A stretch of 64,000 bases of DNA, taken from positions 1-64,000 of the forward strand of contig NZ_QKWY01000001.1 of the NCBI RefSeq assembly GCF_003248355.1. Direction: 5' to 3'. A model generated the notes under the pieces. It was not told where the DNA came from. It did not search any database and saw nothing but the letters and a program-made list of their open reading frames with translations. Source of the DNA: Streptomyces sp. AC1-42W (GTDB lineage: Bacteria; Actinomycetota; Actinomycetes; Streptomycetales; Streptomycetaceae). This document shows, in pieces, positions 1 through 10,975 of the stretch (position 1 is the first letter of the stretch; the number at the start of each line of letters is the position of its first letter). The translations under genes were made by a program, and so were the position numbers.

Positions 1-1107
1 GAGCCTGACCCTGAGGACCATCAGCCGAGAGCAACACCTGGCCTACATCCAGAGTCTGCCCGCGGCCAGTCACATGCAGGTCCCGGCATGGGCGGATGTG
101 AAGGCCGAGTGGCGCTCGGAGCCTGGGCTGGTTCGACAAGACCGGCCAGCTCGTCGGCGCGGGCCTGTGCTCTACCGGCAGCTCCCCAAGATCAAGCGGT
201 ACCTGGCCTATCTGCCCGAGGGCCCGGTCATCAACTGGTACGCCCCCAACCTGAGCGACTGGCTGCAGCCGATGCTCGCGCACCTCAAGCAGCAGGGCGC
301 CTTCTCCGTGAAGATGGGCCCCCCGGTCGTCATCCGCCGCTGGGACGCGGCGGCCATCAAGTCCGGCATCCAGGACCCGGAGGTCAAGCGCCTGCGTGAC
401 GTCGAGGCCACCCACATCGAGCCGCGCGCCTTCGAGGTCGCCGACCGGCTTCGGAAGATGGGCTGGCAACAGGCGAGGACGCGGTGCCGGGTTCGGCGAC
501 GTCCAGCCGCGTTACGTGTTCCAGGTGCCGCTGGCGAAACCGTTCGCTGGAGGACGTCCACAAGGGCTTCAACCAGCTGTGGCGGCGCAACATCAGAAGG
601 CCGAGAAGGCCGGCGTCGAGGTCGTCCAGGGCAGCTACGCGGAGCTGGCCGAGTGCAGCGGCTGTACGAGATCACGGCGGAGCGCGACCGCTTCCGCCCG
701 CGCCCGCTCGGCTACTTCCAGCGCATGTGGACGCCCTCAACAGCGAGGACCCCAACCGGATGCGGCTCTACTTCGCCCGTCATGAGGGGGAGAACGTCGC
801 GGCGGCAACCATGCTGATCGTCGGCGGCCACGTCTGGTACTCGTACGGCGCCTCCGCCAACCACAAGCGCGAGGTCCGCCCCTCGAACGCGATGCAGTGG
901 CGGATGCTGCGCGACGCGTACGCCATGGGCGCCACGGTCTACGACTGCGCGGTATCTCCGACTCGCTGGACGAGACCGACCACTCTTCGGCCTGATCCAG
1001 TTCAAGGTCGGCACCGGCGGGCAGGCGGCGGAGTACCTGGGCGAGTGGGACTTCCGCTCAACAAGCTCCTGCACAAGGCGCTCGACATCTACATGTCGCG
1101 TCGCTGA
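1..1107 (+). pseudogene. femX: FemX-type peptidoglycan aminoacyltransferase, 5' partial and interrupted by many indels
   Basis: FemX adds the first amino acid (Gly in Streptomyces) to the stem-peptide Lys/Dap of lipid II, using aminoacyl-tRNA in the cytoplasm. Reading from base 2 gives SLTLRTISREQHLAYIQ, so only the first two bases of the start codon lie outside the window. Conserved blocks appear in order but in alternating frames: YRQLPKIKRYLAYLPEGP, then MGPPVVIRRWD, RPRPLGYFQRMW, and YSYGASANHKREVRPSNAMQ near the C-terminus. I count about eleven breaks (for example near 121, 168, 480, 545, 595, 655, 728, 952, 985 and 1055). Nearly all are loss of one base of a repeated pair. The protein is conserved across every break, so I infer sequence error, not decay. 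The family assignment is firm; the integrity of the gene is unknown. Confidence 0.85.
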
Positions 1108-1230
1108 TCACCACCAAGAGCCGCTGATCACGCCCCGGAGCTGACGAAACGGGCTTCATTCGTTTCAATGGGCCTGAACACGCTTTCCCATCCGTTCCAC
1201 CTCAGCCACCAGAAGGGTTCCGGACCGGCC

Positions 1231-2257
1231 ATGGCGCTCTCCCCTGTACGTCGACACCGCGCGCTGGCGGGCGCACCAGAAGTCCGTTATCGACCAGTTC
1301 CCGGGCATCGTGCCGGTCTGCAAGGGCAACGCTACGGCTTCGGCCACGAGCGGCTGGCCGCACGAGGCGATCCGCTTCGGCTCCGACATCCTCGCGGTCG
1401 GCACCACTACGAGGCGGCCCAGATCAAGGACTGGTTCACGGCGATCTGCTGGTCCTCACCCCGTTCCGGCGCGGTGAGGAGCCGGTGCCGCTGCCCGACC
1501 GCGTCGTACGGTCCGTGTCGTCCGTGGACGGGGTGCACGCCCTGGTGGGCGCCCGTGTCGTCATCGAGTGCATGAGCTCGATGAAGCGCCACGGCGTCAA
1601 GGAGGAGGAAACTGGGCCTCCTGCACGCCGCCATCGAGGACGTACGCCTCGAAGGCTTCGCCCTGCACGCTGCCGCTGGACGTACGGACGGCTCGGACGC
1701 CGTCGAGGAGGTCATCGCGTGGATGGACCGCCTCCGGGCGGCCCGGCTGCCGCTGCACACGATGTTCGTCAGCCATCTGCGCGCGACGAGCTGGCCCGCT
1801 GCAGCAGCAGTTCCCGCAGACCCGGTTCGCGCCCGCATCGGCACCCGGCTCTGGCTCGGGGACCACGAGGCGACGGAGTACCGGGGCGCCGTGCTCGACG
1901 TCACCCGCGTCGTGAAGGGCGACCGGTTCGCTACCGGCAGCAGAAGGCCGCGTCGACGGCTGGCTGGTCGTCGTCGCCGGCGGCACCTCGCACGGCGTGG
2001 GCCTGGAGGCGCCGAAGGCGCTGCACGGCGTGATGCCGCGTGCCAAGGGCGTCGCCCGCGCGGGCCTGGCGACCGTGAACGCAACCTGTCGCCCTTCGTC
2101 TGGGCGGGCAAGCAGCGCTGGTTCGCCGAGCCCCCGCACATGCAGGTGTCGATCCTGTTCGTAACCGGCCGACGCCGAGGAGCCCCGGGTGGGCGACGAA
2201 CTGGTGGCGCACCTGCGCCACACGACCACCCAGTACGACCGCCTCGTCGAGCGCTGA
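1231..2257 (+). pseudogene. Alanine racemase-family PLP protein, interrupted by many indels
   Basis: Fold-type III PLP protein in the alanine racemase family. Spliced across frames it starts MALSLYVDTARWRAHQKS at ATG 1231 and ends TTTQYDRLVER, about 343 codons. The PLP-lysine signature is visible as VPVCKGN(G)YGFGHERL near residue 30, and GTRLWLGDH and GGTSHGVGLEAP occur in the C-terminal half. At least ten one-base indels break the frame (near 1251, 1330, 1365, 1405, 1610, 1672, 1790, 1932, 1952 and 2160). It follows femX and precedes a convergent glycosyltransferase, a cell-wall setting that fits a role with amino-acid substrates. Streptomyces genomes usually carry a separate housekeeping alr, so the actual substrate is uncertain. 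As with femX, I take the breaks to be sequence errors. Confidence 0.78.
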
Positions 2258-2356
2258 GCCCGCGCACGCCCGCCCCGCTCAGTCGGCGGCGGGCGCCCCG
2301 GCCGTACCCCACTCCACCCGCGATCCGGCCGCCCCGGCCCCGTCGTCCGCCCCTCA

Positions 2357-3801
2357 TCACCTGCGTACGGCGCCGGGCTGGGCGATGTGGGTCAGCGCGA
2401 AGACGTCCTCGGCCCCGTCGAGGCACCCCGCCCGAGGGGTCGTCCGAGCCGTCGTGCCGTACCCCGTCGCGTTCCGGCATCGAGATGTCCCGTACGACGA
2501 GGGCGCACAGGTACAGGGTGCCCACCAGATGCAGCATGATCGCCATCTGGTAGCCCTCCGTGGGCAGTCCCTGGTGCTTGTCGCCGCTCGTCGTGTACGC
2601 GAGGTACATCCAGATCCCCAGGAAGTACAGGACCTCGCAGGTCTGCCAGATCAGGAAGTCCCGCCAGCGGGCCTGGCCAGCGCGGCGAGCGGGATGAGCC
2701 ACAGCACGTACTGCGGTGAGTAGACCTTGTTGACGAGGATGAAGACCGCGACGACGAGAACGCGAGCTGGGCGAACCGCGGCCGGCGCGGCGCGGTCAGG
2801 GCCAGGGCGCCGATCGCGAGACACAGCACGAGCGTCGTCACCGTCGAGACGGTGTTGACCGTGCTCACGTCGATCGCCTCGCCGGAGCGCTGTGTGATGA
2901 CCAGCCAGAACGATCCGAAGTCGATGCCGCGTTCCTGGCTGAAGGTGTAGAACTTCTTCCACCCTCGGGCGCCAGGATCATGACCGGCAGATTGACCACC
3001 AGCCAGGAGCCGGCCGCCCCCAGCAGCGCCGCGCCGAACGCGCGCCACTTCCCGGCCCGCCAGCACAGCACGAAGACCGGCCCAGCAGCAGCACGGGGTA
3101 CAGCTTGGCGGCCGTGGCCAGCCCGATGAGGATGCCGAAGGCCAGCGGACGGCTGCGGGACCACATGAGCATCGCCGCGGCGGTCAGGGCGACGGCCAGC
3201 AGGTCCCAGTTGATCGTGGCGGTGAGCGCGAAGGCAGGCGCGAGCGCCATCAGCAGGCCGTCCCAGGGGCGCCGACGGTGCGTGCGGGCGACACAGACGG
3301 CGATCACCGCGGTGCAGATCATCAGCATGCCGGCGTTGGCCAGCCAGTACGCCTGTTCCTGCGCCTGGAGGGAGCCGCCGCCCGGCGTCAGCCAGGCCGC
3401 GACTGCATGAACACCCCGGTGAGAACGGGGTACTCCAGAAACTGCATGTCACCGGGCAGCCGGTCGAAGTACGGCACCAGGCCGTCCGCGAAGCCGCGCC
3501 CCGAGTACAGATGCGGGATGTCCGAGTAGCAGGCGTGGGTGTACTGGGAGGCCGCGCCCCGGAACCACGCCCAGTTGTAGCAGGGCAGCTTCTGCACCAT
3601 GCCGAGCGCGAACATGCCGATGGCCACCAGGGCGACGGCTGCCACCGGCGTGAGCGCGGTGCCGCCGAGCCGCGCCCAGCGCCCCGACCTCCCGCCGATC
3701 AGCTCGCTGCCGGCCGCCGCGACCTCGTCCCGGTGCGTGGGCCGTACGACGGACCGTTCCTCGTGCACGCTCGTGTCCTCTGCGCTTGGCATGTCGCACA
3801 T
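2357..3801 (-). pseudogene. GT87-type (DUF2029) integral-membrane glycosyltransferase, interrupted by indels
   Basis: Polytopic membrane protein resembling the GT87 family of polyprenyl-phosphate-mannose-dependent mannosyltransferases. It can be followed across frames from MCDMPSAEDTSVHEERS (start at 3801; alternative MPSAED at 3792) to QPGAVRR and a double TGA at 2354-2359. Hydrophobic segments include ALTPVAAVALVAIGMFALGM, GMLMICTAVIAVCV, LLGAAGSWLVVNLPVMILA and NKVYSPQYVLWLIPLA. The last, with the KVYSPQY block, is characteristic of these transferases. Six indels break the frame, near 3401, 3083, 2965, 2759, 2672 and 2427. The gene sits directly downstream of the PBP gene on the same strand but is separated from it by a strong hairpin. 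The donor and acceptor sugars cannot be read from the sequence. Confidence 0.75.
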
Positions 3802-3828
3802 CCTGCCGTACGGCGCTGTGGAAACAAC

Positions 3829-3860
3829 GAGGGCCGCCGCACCAAGGTGCCGCGGCCCTC
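3829..3860 (-). terminator. Hairpin terminator downstream of the PBP gene
   Basis: Near-perfect hairpin with outer arms GAGGGCCGC/GCGGCCCTC and inner arms GCACC/GGTGC around a 2-nt loop. It is followed on the minus strand by a T-rich GTTGTTT. It lies 55 bp past the PBP stop and just upstream of the glycosyltransferase start, so it probably separates the two transcripts. Confidence 0.7.
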
Positions 3861-3914
3861 TTCTCTCACCGGCTTCACCTCGCGCGCGGCGGGGGAAGTG
3901 GTGCGTGCCGGGCA

Positions 3915-6700
3915 CTAGCCGCCCGTACCGCCCCACCAGTTGGTGTTACCGGTGCTGTTGTTGTTCCCGTTGGTGTTTCCGCCGCCGCCGGTGGTGGTGG
4001 TGGTGGTGGTGTTCCCGCCGGTCTCGGTGGAACCGTCCGTACCGCCGTCACCGCCGGTCGTACCGGTGGAGGTGCCAGTGTCCGTATTGCCACCGTCGTT
4101 GCCTTGGATGGCGGTACCCATGTCCGTATTGCCGCCGTCGTTGCCCTGGCTGGTGCCCGTGTTCGCGTTGCCGCCGTTGTTGTTCTGGCAGTCCCAGTCC
4201 CACGTACCGCAGGTGTCGGTCGGGTCCGGGGTAGGGACGTCGGGCGTGGGCGTGGGCGTCGTCGGGGTCGGTTCCTTCGTCTCAGTCTTGGTCGGGGTGG
4301 GCGTCGGTGTCGGCGAGGGCTTCTTGGAGGCGCCGCCACCGTAGACCTCCTCGCCGATCGGCTCCGCCTCGGGGAACTTCTCGTACTTCGCGCCCTTCAT
4401 GGCCTCGGCCATGTAGTCGTGCCAGACTGCGCGGGGAACGAGGCACCGTGGATCTTGTCCTTGCCACCGGTGCCGTACATCGACTCGAACTTACGGTTCT
4501 TGTTCTTCTCGTCGTCGTCCAGCCGGTACATGCTGATCGCGGTCGACAGCTGCGGCGTGTAGCCCACGAACCACGCCGACAGGTTGTCATCGGTCGTACC
4601 GGTCTTGCCCGCGACGTCACGGCCCGGAAGGCGGGCGGGCGTACCCGTTCCCTTGTCCACGACGTTCTTGAGGACGTCCGTGACGTTGTCGGCAATGGCA
4701 CTGTCGAAGGCGCTCCTGGTGACGACCCGGTGGCGGTAGACGGGCGCGCCGCGCTTCTTCACCTCGGTGACGGAGAAGGGCTCGCGCTGCTGGCCGCGGG
4801 CAGCGAAGGTGGCGTAGGCACCCGCCATGCGGGTCGTACTGGGCGAGGACGTACCGATGGAGAAAGACGGCACGCTGGCGTCCGCCATGTACCGGTCGTC
4901 CTTGAGGCCGGCCGAGATGGCCGCGGCCTTCACCTTGTCCGTACCGACGTCCATGCCGAGCTGCACGAACGGGGAGTTGGCGGACCACTGCATGGCCTCA
5001 CGCAGGGTGATGTTGCCGTACGACTGGTGGTCGTCGTTGGTCTGGAGCCACTCCTTGCCGTCCTCGTCGGTCCAGATGTCGCCGTTGTACTTCTTGATCT
5101 TCAGCTTGTCGTCGCCGTTGTAGATACTGAGCGGCGAGACCTTCGTACGCTGCGACTCGTTCTGGTCCGGGCCGCCGGACGGGTCCCGCTTGCCGTACTC
5201 CATGGCGGCGGCGAGCACAAACGGCTTGAAGGTGGAGCCGACCGCGGCACCGGTGGGGCCGGCGTTGCTGGTGAAGTGCTTGGTCGCGTCCGCACCACCG
5301 TAGATTGCCCTGATCGCCCCGGTCTTCGGGTCGATCGACGAACCGCCGAACTGCACGTGGGTGTCCTCAGGACGCTTCTTGGGATCGATGTTCTCGTCAT
5401 AGACCCGCTTGACGGCCTTGCTGAGCTGGTCGACCTTCTTCTTGTCGAAGGTCGTGTGAATCTCGTAGCCGCCCGTGTCGAGCATGTCCGTAGTGATCTT
5501 GGTGTTGTTGACCACCTCGGCCTTGGCCATGTTGACGAGGTAGCCGATCTGACCGCCCAGCTGAGCGTTGCGCTTCGGCTTGTCGGGCATCGGGAACTCG
5601 GTGTACTTGTCCCGCTCCTTCTGCGTCATCCGGCCGTCCTTCACCTCCTCGTCAAGAATCCACTTCCAGCGCTTCGTCGCGCGGGCGAGGTTCTTCTCGG
5701 CGGTGGCCTGCACCGGGTCGATCTCCGGCGCACCGGCCGGGTCGTAGTAGGTGGCGCCCTTGAGGAGGCTGGCCAGGAAGGCGCACTCGCTCGGGTCGAG
5801 GTCCTTGGCATCCTTGCCGTAGTACGTACGGGCCGCGGCCTGGAGGCCGGAGGCGCCACGTCCGTAGTACGAGACGTTGAGGTACCCGGCCATGACCTCG
5901 GACTTCTTCATCTCGCTGCCGACCTTGAGCGTGATGAAGAGTTCCTTGAACTTGCGGGTCAGGGTCTGATCCGACGAGAGCCACGAGTTCTTGACGTACT
6001 GCTGGGTGATCGTCGAGCCACCCTGGGTCTCGCCGCCCTTGGCCATGTTGAACACGGCGCGGGCGATACCCATGGGGTCGATGCCGTGGTCGGAGTCGAA
6101 GGACTTGTTCTCGGCGGAGATGACGGCGTTGCGCATCGCCTTGGGGATCTGCGCGTAGTCGATGACCTGGCGGTTGACCTCACCGCCGGTGGCCACCATC
6201 TGGGTACCGTCGTTCCAGTAGTAGACGTTGTTCTCCGCGTCCGCCGCATCGTTGATGTCCGGGGTGGCCACCATCGCGTACGCGAGACCCGCGAGGCCCA
6301 TCAGCAGGCCCAGGAAACCGATGCACAGGCTGGAGACCAGCTTCCAGGACGGAATCCAGCGCCGCAGACCGTCCCGACCGGCCCGCGGGTAGTCGATGAA
6401 GCGCTTCTTGCCCGGGCGCCGGCCGCCACGCCCCTCCGCCCCGCCGTCCCCGCCCCCGCGGCGCCGACCACCGCCGCCGCCGTCCGAGCCGCCGCGGCCC
6501 GCGCCGCCCCGCTGGGCCGCCCGTCTGGCCGCGGCACGACCTGCGTACGGGGCCTCCTCGCCGTGCGAGGCGGAAGGTGAGGCCGAAGTTACTCCGCGTG
6601 ACGGCGCTGCGCGGCGTCCGGAGGACTGCTGGGCGGCTCGTCGGGCCGCGGCACGTCCGCCACCTTGCGGTTGCGACGTCTTGCGACGGTGCTCGCTCAT
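3915..6700 (-). CDS. Bifunctional class A penicillin-binding protein (one frameshift near the C-terminus)
   Basis: Polymerises and cross-links peptidoglycan outside the membrane. Start ATG 6700 follows a GAGGAG box (MSEHRRKTSQPQ). Residues 1-118 are a basic, Gly/Arg-rich cytoplasmic tail and the single TM segment is about 119-143. The GT51 domain shows ISAENKSFDSDHGID and GGSTITQQYVKN. The transpeptidase domain has the catalytic motif GSTFKPF (SxxK), then SANSPF (SxN) and GKTGTTDDN (KTG). The C-terminal 150 residues are a low-complexity tail of Thr/Pro then Asn/Gly/Thr, ending NWWGGTGG. One base is missing at about 4427 (a C after GCCAGAC). Restoring it joins SFPAQ to VWHDYMAEAM and gives about 928 aa. 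I treat this as a sequence error. Divergent from padR. Confidence 0.9.
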
Positions 6701-7086
6701 CGAACGACTACTCCTCGGGCAGGCGAGAGCGCCTGGAAGCGGCAGGTGAGATCCGGTCCCCCGAACGACGGGCCGGCCCGGCGACAGGCCCGCCCGCAAT
6801 GCATCCGGCTGCTCCGCGAGCACTGACGCGTGCGCGTGTCTCACGGTTCCCGGTGGTGTGCATGCCGCACAGACTACGCACGGTCAAAACCCTTCCAGGA
6901 CCGAACTTCACCCCAAATAACGCAAGTCGGTTCCTACGAATTAGTGATGTGACGCCGCTCACTGAGGCTCCCCTTGTCGGCACGAGCAACGCGATCTATC
7001 GTGCTGATGTATCGAGCCGATACATCAGACCGGTACATCGGCTCGGCACCAGGGACCGCGCAGCACTCGAAGAAGGAGGGGCAAGG
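6701..7086. other. Divergent intergenic region between the PBP gene and padR
   Basis: 386 bp with no convincing gene. The half nearer padR (about 6890-7040) is clearly more AT-rich than its surroundings and holds the operator-like palindrome listed separately. Promoters for both divergent genes should lie here, but I see no clear -35/-10 pair that I would assign. Confidence 0.6.
7005..7027. promoter_or_regulatory. Perfect palindrome, candidate PadR operator
   Basis: Perfect inverted repeat with 10-bp arms TGATGTATCG and CGATACATCA separated by AGC, 59 bp upstream of the padR start. PadR-family sites are typically ATGT/ACAT half-sites, which are present here. A further ACATCGG half-site follows at 7035. 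Autoregulation is the natural inference. Confidence 0.65.
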
Positions 7087-7790
7087 TTGAGCAGACGCTC
7101 CGGCATCCTTGAGTTCGCCGTCCTCGGACTGCTCCGCGAATCCCCGATGCACGGCTATGAGCTGCGCAAACGCCTCAACACCTCGTTGGGCATCTTCCGT
7201 GCCTTCAGTTACGGAACCCTCTACCCCTGCCTCAAGACGCTGGTCGCCAACGGCTGGTTGATCGAGGAACCGGGACCCCTCCGACGGAATCGGCGTCCGG
7301 CTCCGGCCGGGCCGTCGCTCCTGCCTCGTCCCTGGCGGGACGCCGCGCCAAGATCGTCTACCGATTGACGGCGGAAGGTAAGGAGCACTTCGAGGAGCTG
7401 CTCTCGCACACCGGCCCCGACTCCTGGGAGGACGAGCACTTCGCTGCCCGCTTCGCCTTCTTCGGGCAGACGGAGCACGAGGTGCGGATGCGGGTGCTGG
7501 AAGGCCGTCGCAGCCGGCTGGAGGAGCGCCTGGAGAAGATGAGCGCCTCTCTGGCCCGCACCCGCGAGCGTCTCGACGATTACACACTTGAGCTGCAGCG
7601 ACACGGCATGGAGTCCGTGGAGCGCGAAGTGCGCTGGCTGAACGAGCTCATCGAGAGCGAGCGGTCGGGACGGGATCAGCGACGATCCTCGCCCGAGAGC
7701 TCAGCTCAGCAGAACACCGCAGGAGAGCCGGACGGCCTGCCCCGACGGGGAGACAACCCGTCGGATCCGTCCGGCGACACCGCCAAGTGA
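7087..7790 (+). CDS. PadR-family transcriptional regulator (single frameshift)
   Basis: Winged-helix regulator. TTG 7087 is the start: it sits 8 nt after GAAGGAGG and yields [16 protein letters not shown]. The HTH block is [15 protein letters not shown] followed by [19 protein letters not shown], the classic PadR N-terminus. One base is missing from the G-run at 7272-7274 (EEPG). Restoring one G continues into [19 protein letters not shown] and then [16 protein letters not shown] in the frame that ends at 7790. The C-terminal half is helical (about 7490-7640) and ends in a polar tail. This is the PadR that commonly sits beside inositol-phosphate synthase in Streptomyces. Probable autoregulator through the palindrome at 7005-7027. 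Its inducer is unknown. Confidence 0.85.
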
Positions 7791-7851
7791 GCTCACCGCA
7801 TACTGCGGCGGGCTCATCAGAAACATCCATTACACACAGGGAGCAACCGGA

Positions 7852-8934
7852 ATGGGTTCGGTTCGCGTAGCCATCGTCGGCGTGGGCAACTGCGCCGCCT
7901 CGCTGGTCCAGGGCGTCGAGTACTACAAGGACGCCGATCCGGCCGGCAAGGTGCCCGGTCTGATGCACGTCCAGTTCGGCGACTACCACGTGCGGGACGT
8001 CGAGTTCGTCGCCGCCTTCGACGTCGACGCGAAGAAGGTCGGCCTGGACCTCTCGGACGCCATCGGCGCGAGCGAGAACAACACCATCAAGCTCTGCGAC
8101 GTGCCGAACGCCGGTGTCACCGTCCAGCGCGGCCACACCCACGACGGCCTGGGCAAGTACTACCGCCAGACCATCGAGGAGTCGACCGAGGCCCCGGTCG
8201 ACATCGTCCAGATCCTCAAGGACCGCAAGGTCGACGTCCTCGTCTGCTACCTCCCGGTGGGCTCCGAGGTCGCCGCGAAGTTCTACGCCCAGTGCGCCAT
8301 CGACGCCAAGGTCGCGTTCGTCAACGCCCTCCCGGTCTTCATCGCCGGCACCAAGGAGTGGGCGGACAAGTTCACCGAGGCCGGTGTCCCGATCGTCGGC
8401 GACGACATCAAGTCGCAGGTCGGCGCCACCATCACGCACCGCGTGATGGCGAAGCTCTTCGAGGACCGGGGCGTCGTCCTGGACCGCACGATGCAGCTGA
8501 ACGTCGGCGGCAACATGGATTTCAAGAACATGCTCGAGCGCGAGCGCCTGGAGTCCAAGAAGATCTCCAAGACGCAGGCCGTCACCTCGCAGATCCGTGA
8601 CCGCGAGCTCGGTGAGGACAACGTCCACATCGGCCCGTCGGACTACGTGGCCTGGCTGGACGACCGCAAGTGGGCGTACGTGCGCCTCGAGGGCCGCGCC
8701 TTCGGTGACGTCCCGCTGAACCTGGAGTACAAGCTCGAGGTGTGGGACTCCCCGAACTCGGCCGGTGTCATCATCGACGCCCTCCGCGCCGCGAAGATCG
8801 CCAAGGACCGCGGCATCGGCGGCCCCATCCTCTCCGCATCGTCGTACTTCATGAAGTCGCCGCCCGTGCAGTACTTCGACGACGAGGCCCGCGAGAACGT
8901 CGAGAAGTTCATCCGCGGTGAGGTCTCCCACTGA
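7852..8934 (+). CDS. ino1: Inositol-1-phosphate (inositol-3-phosphate) synthase
   Basis: Converts glucose-6-phosphate to 1L-myo-inositol-1-phosphate with NAD+, feeding phosphatidylinositol and mycothiol synthesis in actinomycetes. The 360-aa length is right for the short actinobacterial form. The N-terminus has the NAD-binding signature [22 protein letters not shown], and the family blocks [24 protein letters not shown] and [12 protein letters not shown] are all present. Start ATG 7852 follows AGGGAG. It lies 61 bp after padR on the same strand and ends before a strong terminator. The padR neighbour suggests a local regulator. Confidence 0.95.
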   Translation: MGSVRVAIVGVGNCAASLVQGVEYYKDADPAGKVPGLMHVQFGDYHVRDVEFVAAFDVDAKKVGLDLSDAIGASENNTIKLCDVPNAGVTVQRGHTHDGLGKYYRQTIEESTEAPVDIVQILKDRKVDVLVCYLPVGSEVAAKFYAQCAIDAKVAFVNALPVFIAGTKEWADKFTEAGVPIVGDDIKSQVGATITHRVMAKLFEDRGVVLDRTMQLNVGGNMDFKNMLERERLESKKISKTQAVTSQIRDRELGEDNVHIGPSDYVAWLDDRKWAYVRLEGRAFGDVPLNLEYKLEVWDSPNSAGVIIDALRAAKIAKDRGIGGPILSASSYFMKSPPVQYFDDEARENVEKFIRGEVSH

Positions 8935-8993
8935 CTCATCTGAGTCAGCCGTGCGGCTGACGGGCGGCAACGCCTGTCGACTGCCGTGCCTTT

Positions 8994-9025
8994 GAGGGCC
9001 CCGGGCAATGCGCTCGGGGGCCCTC
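8994..9025 (+). terminator. Rho-independent-type hairpin after ino1
   Basis: GAGGGCCCC pairs with GGGGGCCCTC across a short loop, 60 bp past the ino1 stop. There is no U-tract, as is usual in Streptomyces. Confidence 0.7.
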
Positions 9026-9047
9026 GCCGTGTGTGACCCTTGCTTCC

Positions 9048-10315
9048 ATGCCCGTCGTGCATGACCTGCGCATACTCCTGCGCCTACGCGACTTCCGCCG
9101 CCTTCTGGCCGTGCGGGTCCTGTCCCAGTCGGCCGACGGCGTCTACCAGGTGGCCCTCGCCGCGCATGTGGTCTTCGCGCCGGAGAAACAGACCTCCGCA
9201 GCGGCCATCGCCTCCGCGATGGCCGTGCTCCTGCTGCCCTACTCGCTCATTGGCCCGTTCGCGGGCGTCCTGCTGGACCGCTGGCCGCGGCGCAAGGTCT
9301 TCGTGTACGGCAACCTGCTGCGCTCCGCCCTCGCCTGCTGCACCGCGCTCCTGCTCACCGGAGCGGCCCCTCTCTGGCTCTTCTACGCCTCGGCGCTGTG
9401 CGTCACCGCGGTCAACCGCTTCGTCCTCGCCGGGCTTTCGGCCGTACTGCCGCGCGTGGTCCCCGGGAACAACTGGTGCTCGCCAACTCGCTGTCGCCGA
9501 CCGCGGGCACCCTCGCCGCCACGGCCGGCGGCGGGCTCGCCTTTGTCGTCCGGGTGGTCCTCGCGGACTCCGACACCGCCGTGGTGCTGCTGGGGGCGGT
9601 GCTCTACCTCGCCTCGGCGCTGGCTGCCCTGAGCCTGGCGGCAAGGCTGCTCGGACCGGACCGTGCCGCGCCTCCGGTGCCGCTGCGCGCCGCGCTCGCC
9701 ACCGCGGCCGGTGGGCTCCTGGACGGGCTGCGGCATGTGATGCAGCACCGGAGCGCCTCGCGGGTGCTGGCCGCGATGACGGTGATCCGTTTCTGCTACG
9801 GAGCACTGACCGTCATGGTGCTGATGCTCTGCCGGTACGCCTGGACGGACAGCGATGACGACGGGCTCGCCCTGCTCGGTGCGGCGGTGTTGGCCTCCGG
9901 TGCCGGGTTCTTCGCCGCGGCCGTGCTGACCCCCTGGGCTGCGGCGCGGTTCGGGCGGCTCCGCTGGATGGTGGTGTGCGCGGCGACGGCCGCGGTTCTC
10001 GTACCGGCCCTGGGGCTGTGGTTCGCGCCGGTGCCGATGCTGGTGGCCGCGTTCGTGCTCGGTCTGGTCACCCAGGGCGCGAAGATCGCCACGGACACCG
10101 TGGTGCAGACGGCCGTGGACGACGCCTACCGGGGCAGGGCCTTCTCGTTCTACGACGTGCTGTTCAACGTGGCTTTCGTCGCCGCTGCCGCAGCGGCCGC
10201 GCTGATGCTGCCTCCTGACGGGCGGTCGGCGGCTCTGCTGGGCAGCGTGGCGGTACTGTACGCAGGCTCTGCCCTGTACCTCGCGCATTGGAGTCGGGGC
10301 CGTGCTGTCCTATAG
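9048..10315 (+). CDS. MFS-type membrane transporter (single frameshift)
   Basis: Major facilitator family transporter of about 420 aa. The start is ATG 9048 (MPVVHDLRILLRLRDFRR). The N-terminal half shows the MFS loop 2-3 motif GPFAGVLLDRWPRRKVFVYGN, then several hydrophobic helices. The second half (LANSLSPTAGTLAATAGGGL onward) is in another frame. One C is missing from the run at 9461-9464. Restoring it gives LPRVVPREQLVLANSL and a continuous protein ending SRGRAVL at 10315. It lies downstream of the ino1 terminator. The substrate cannot be deduced. Confidence 0.82.
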
Positions 10316-10359
10316 CGTGCCCGCGTCAAATCAGACACGCGATTCACGGGGGCATCCAG

Positions 10360-10913
10360 ATGACTTACCCGCCACAGCAAGGCAACGGCCCATACGGCCA
10401 GCAGCCCGCTCAGCCCTACCCGTCTCAGCAGGGCGGCTACGGCTTCCCGCCCCAACAGCCGCAGCAGGGCTGGGGCGCTCCCCAGCAGAGCCGTATCCCC
10501 CGCACCAGGGCCAGCCGCAGCCGCAGGGCTGGGGCGGCCCCCAGGGGCCTTCGCAGCCGTCCGGCGGTAAGAAGGCGTTCCTCGCCACGCGGAACATCAT
10601 CATCATCGTCGTGGGCATCGTCGTACTCATCGGCCTGAAGTTCGGCTGGTCCGAGATATTCGAGTCCGACGCCAAGGCCGCTGCGGTGGGCGACTGCCTG
10701 GAGAACAAGGGGACCAACTTCAACCCGGACATGAAGTCCGCCGACTGCGGCTCGTCCGCTGCGGAGTACCGGGTCGAGGAAGTTCACGACAACACGACGG
10801 ACACGGACCTGTGCGACGCGGAGAAGTACGTCGCCTACACCGAGAGTTCGGGCCGTCGTAAGAGCCGGAGCAGTGTGGTGCTCTGCCTGACGCCGCTCAA
10901 GACGGCCGACTGA
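10360..10913 (+). CDS. Small single-pass membrane protein with Pro/Gln-rich N-terminus (frameshift)
   Basis: Unknown function. ATG 10360 starts MTYPPQQGNGPYGQQ, and the first 70 residues are a Gln/Pro/Gly-rich cytoplasmic segment. One indel near 10490 moves the frame into PYPPHQGQPQPQGWGGPQ, then a TM helix (NIIIIVVGIVVLIGLKFGW). An extracytoplasmic domain follows with four cysteines (GDCLEN, SADCGSS, DLCDAEK, LCLTPLK), which could form two disulfides. The architecture (disordered tail, TM, small Cys-containing domain) is common in Streptomyces LppU/SCO3897-like proteins. It ends 20 bp before the twin parS hairpins. Confidence 0.7.
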
Positions 10914-10933
10914 GCGGCTGCCTCAGCACACCA

Positions 10934-10969
10934 CCGAGGGCGTTGTTTCACGTGAAACAACGCCCTCGG
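10934..10969. promoter_or_regulatory. parS site 1 inside a perfect hairpin
   Basis: A 36-bp perfect palindrome centred on GTTTCACGTGAAAC (10945-10958), the ParB-binding consensus described for Streptomyces. The flanking arms extend it (CCGAGGGCGTT and its complement), so it can also act as a bidirectional terminator for the convergent genes on each side. Confidence 0.88.
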
Positions 10970-10975
10970 CATACG

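Noticed and set aside
4307..6580. 757-codon open frame opposite the PBP gene
   Set aside because: It is the antisense shadow of a GC-rich coding sequence; the minus strand shows complete GT51 and transpeptidase motifs.
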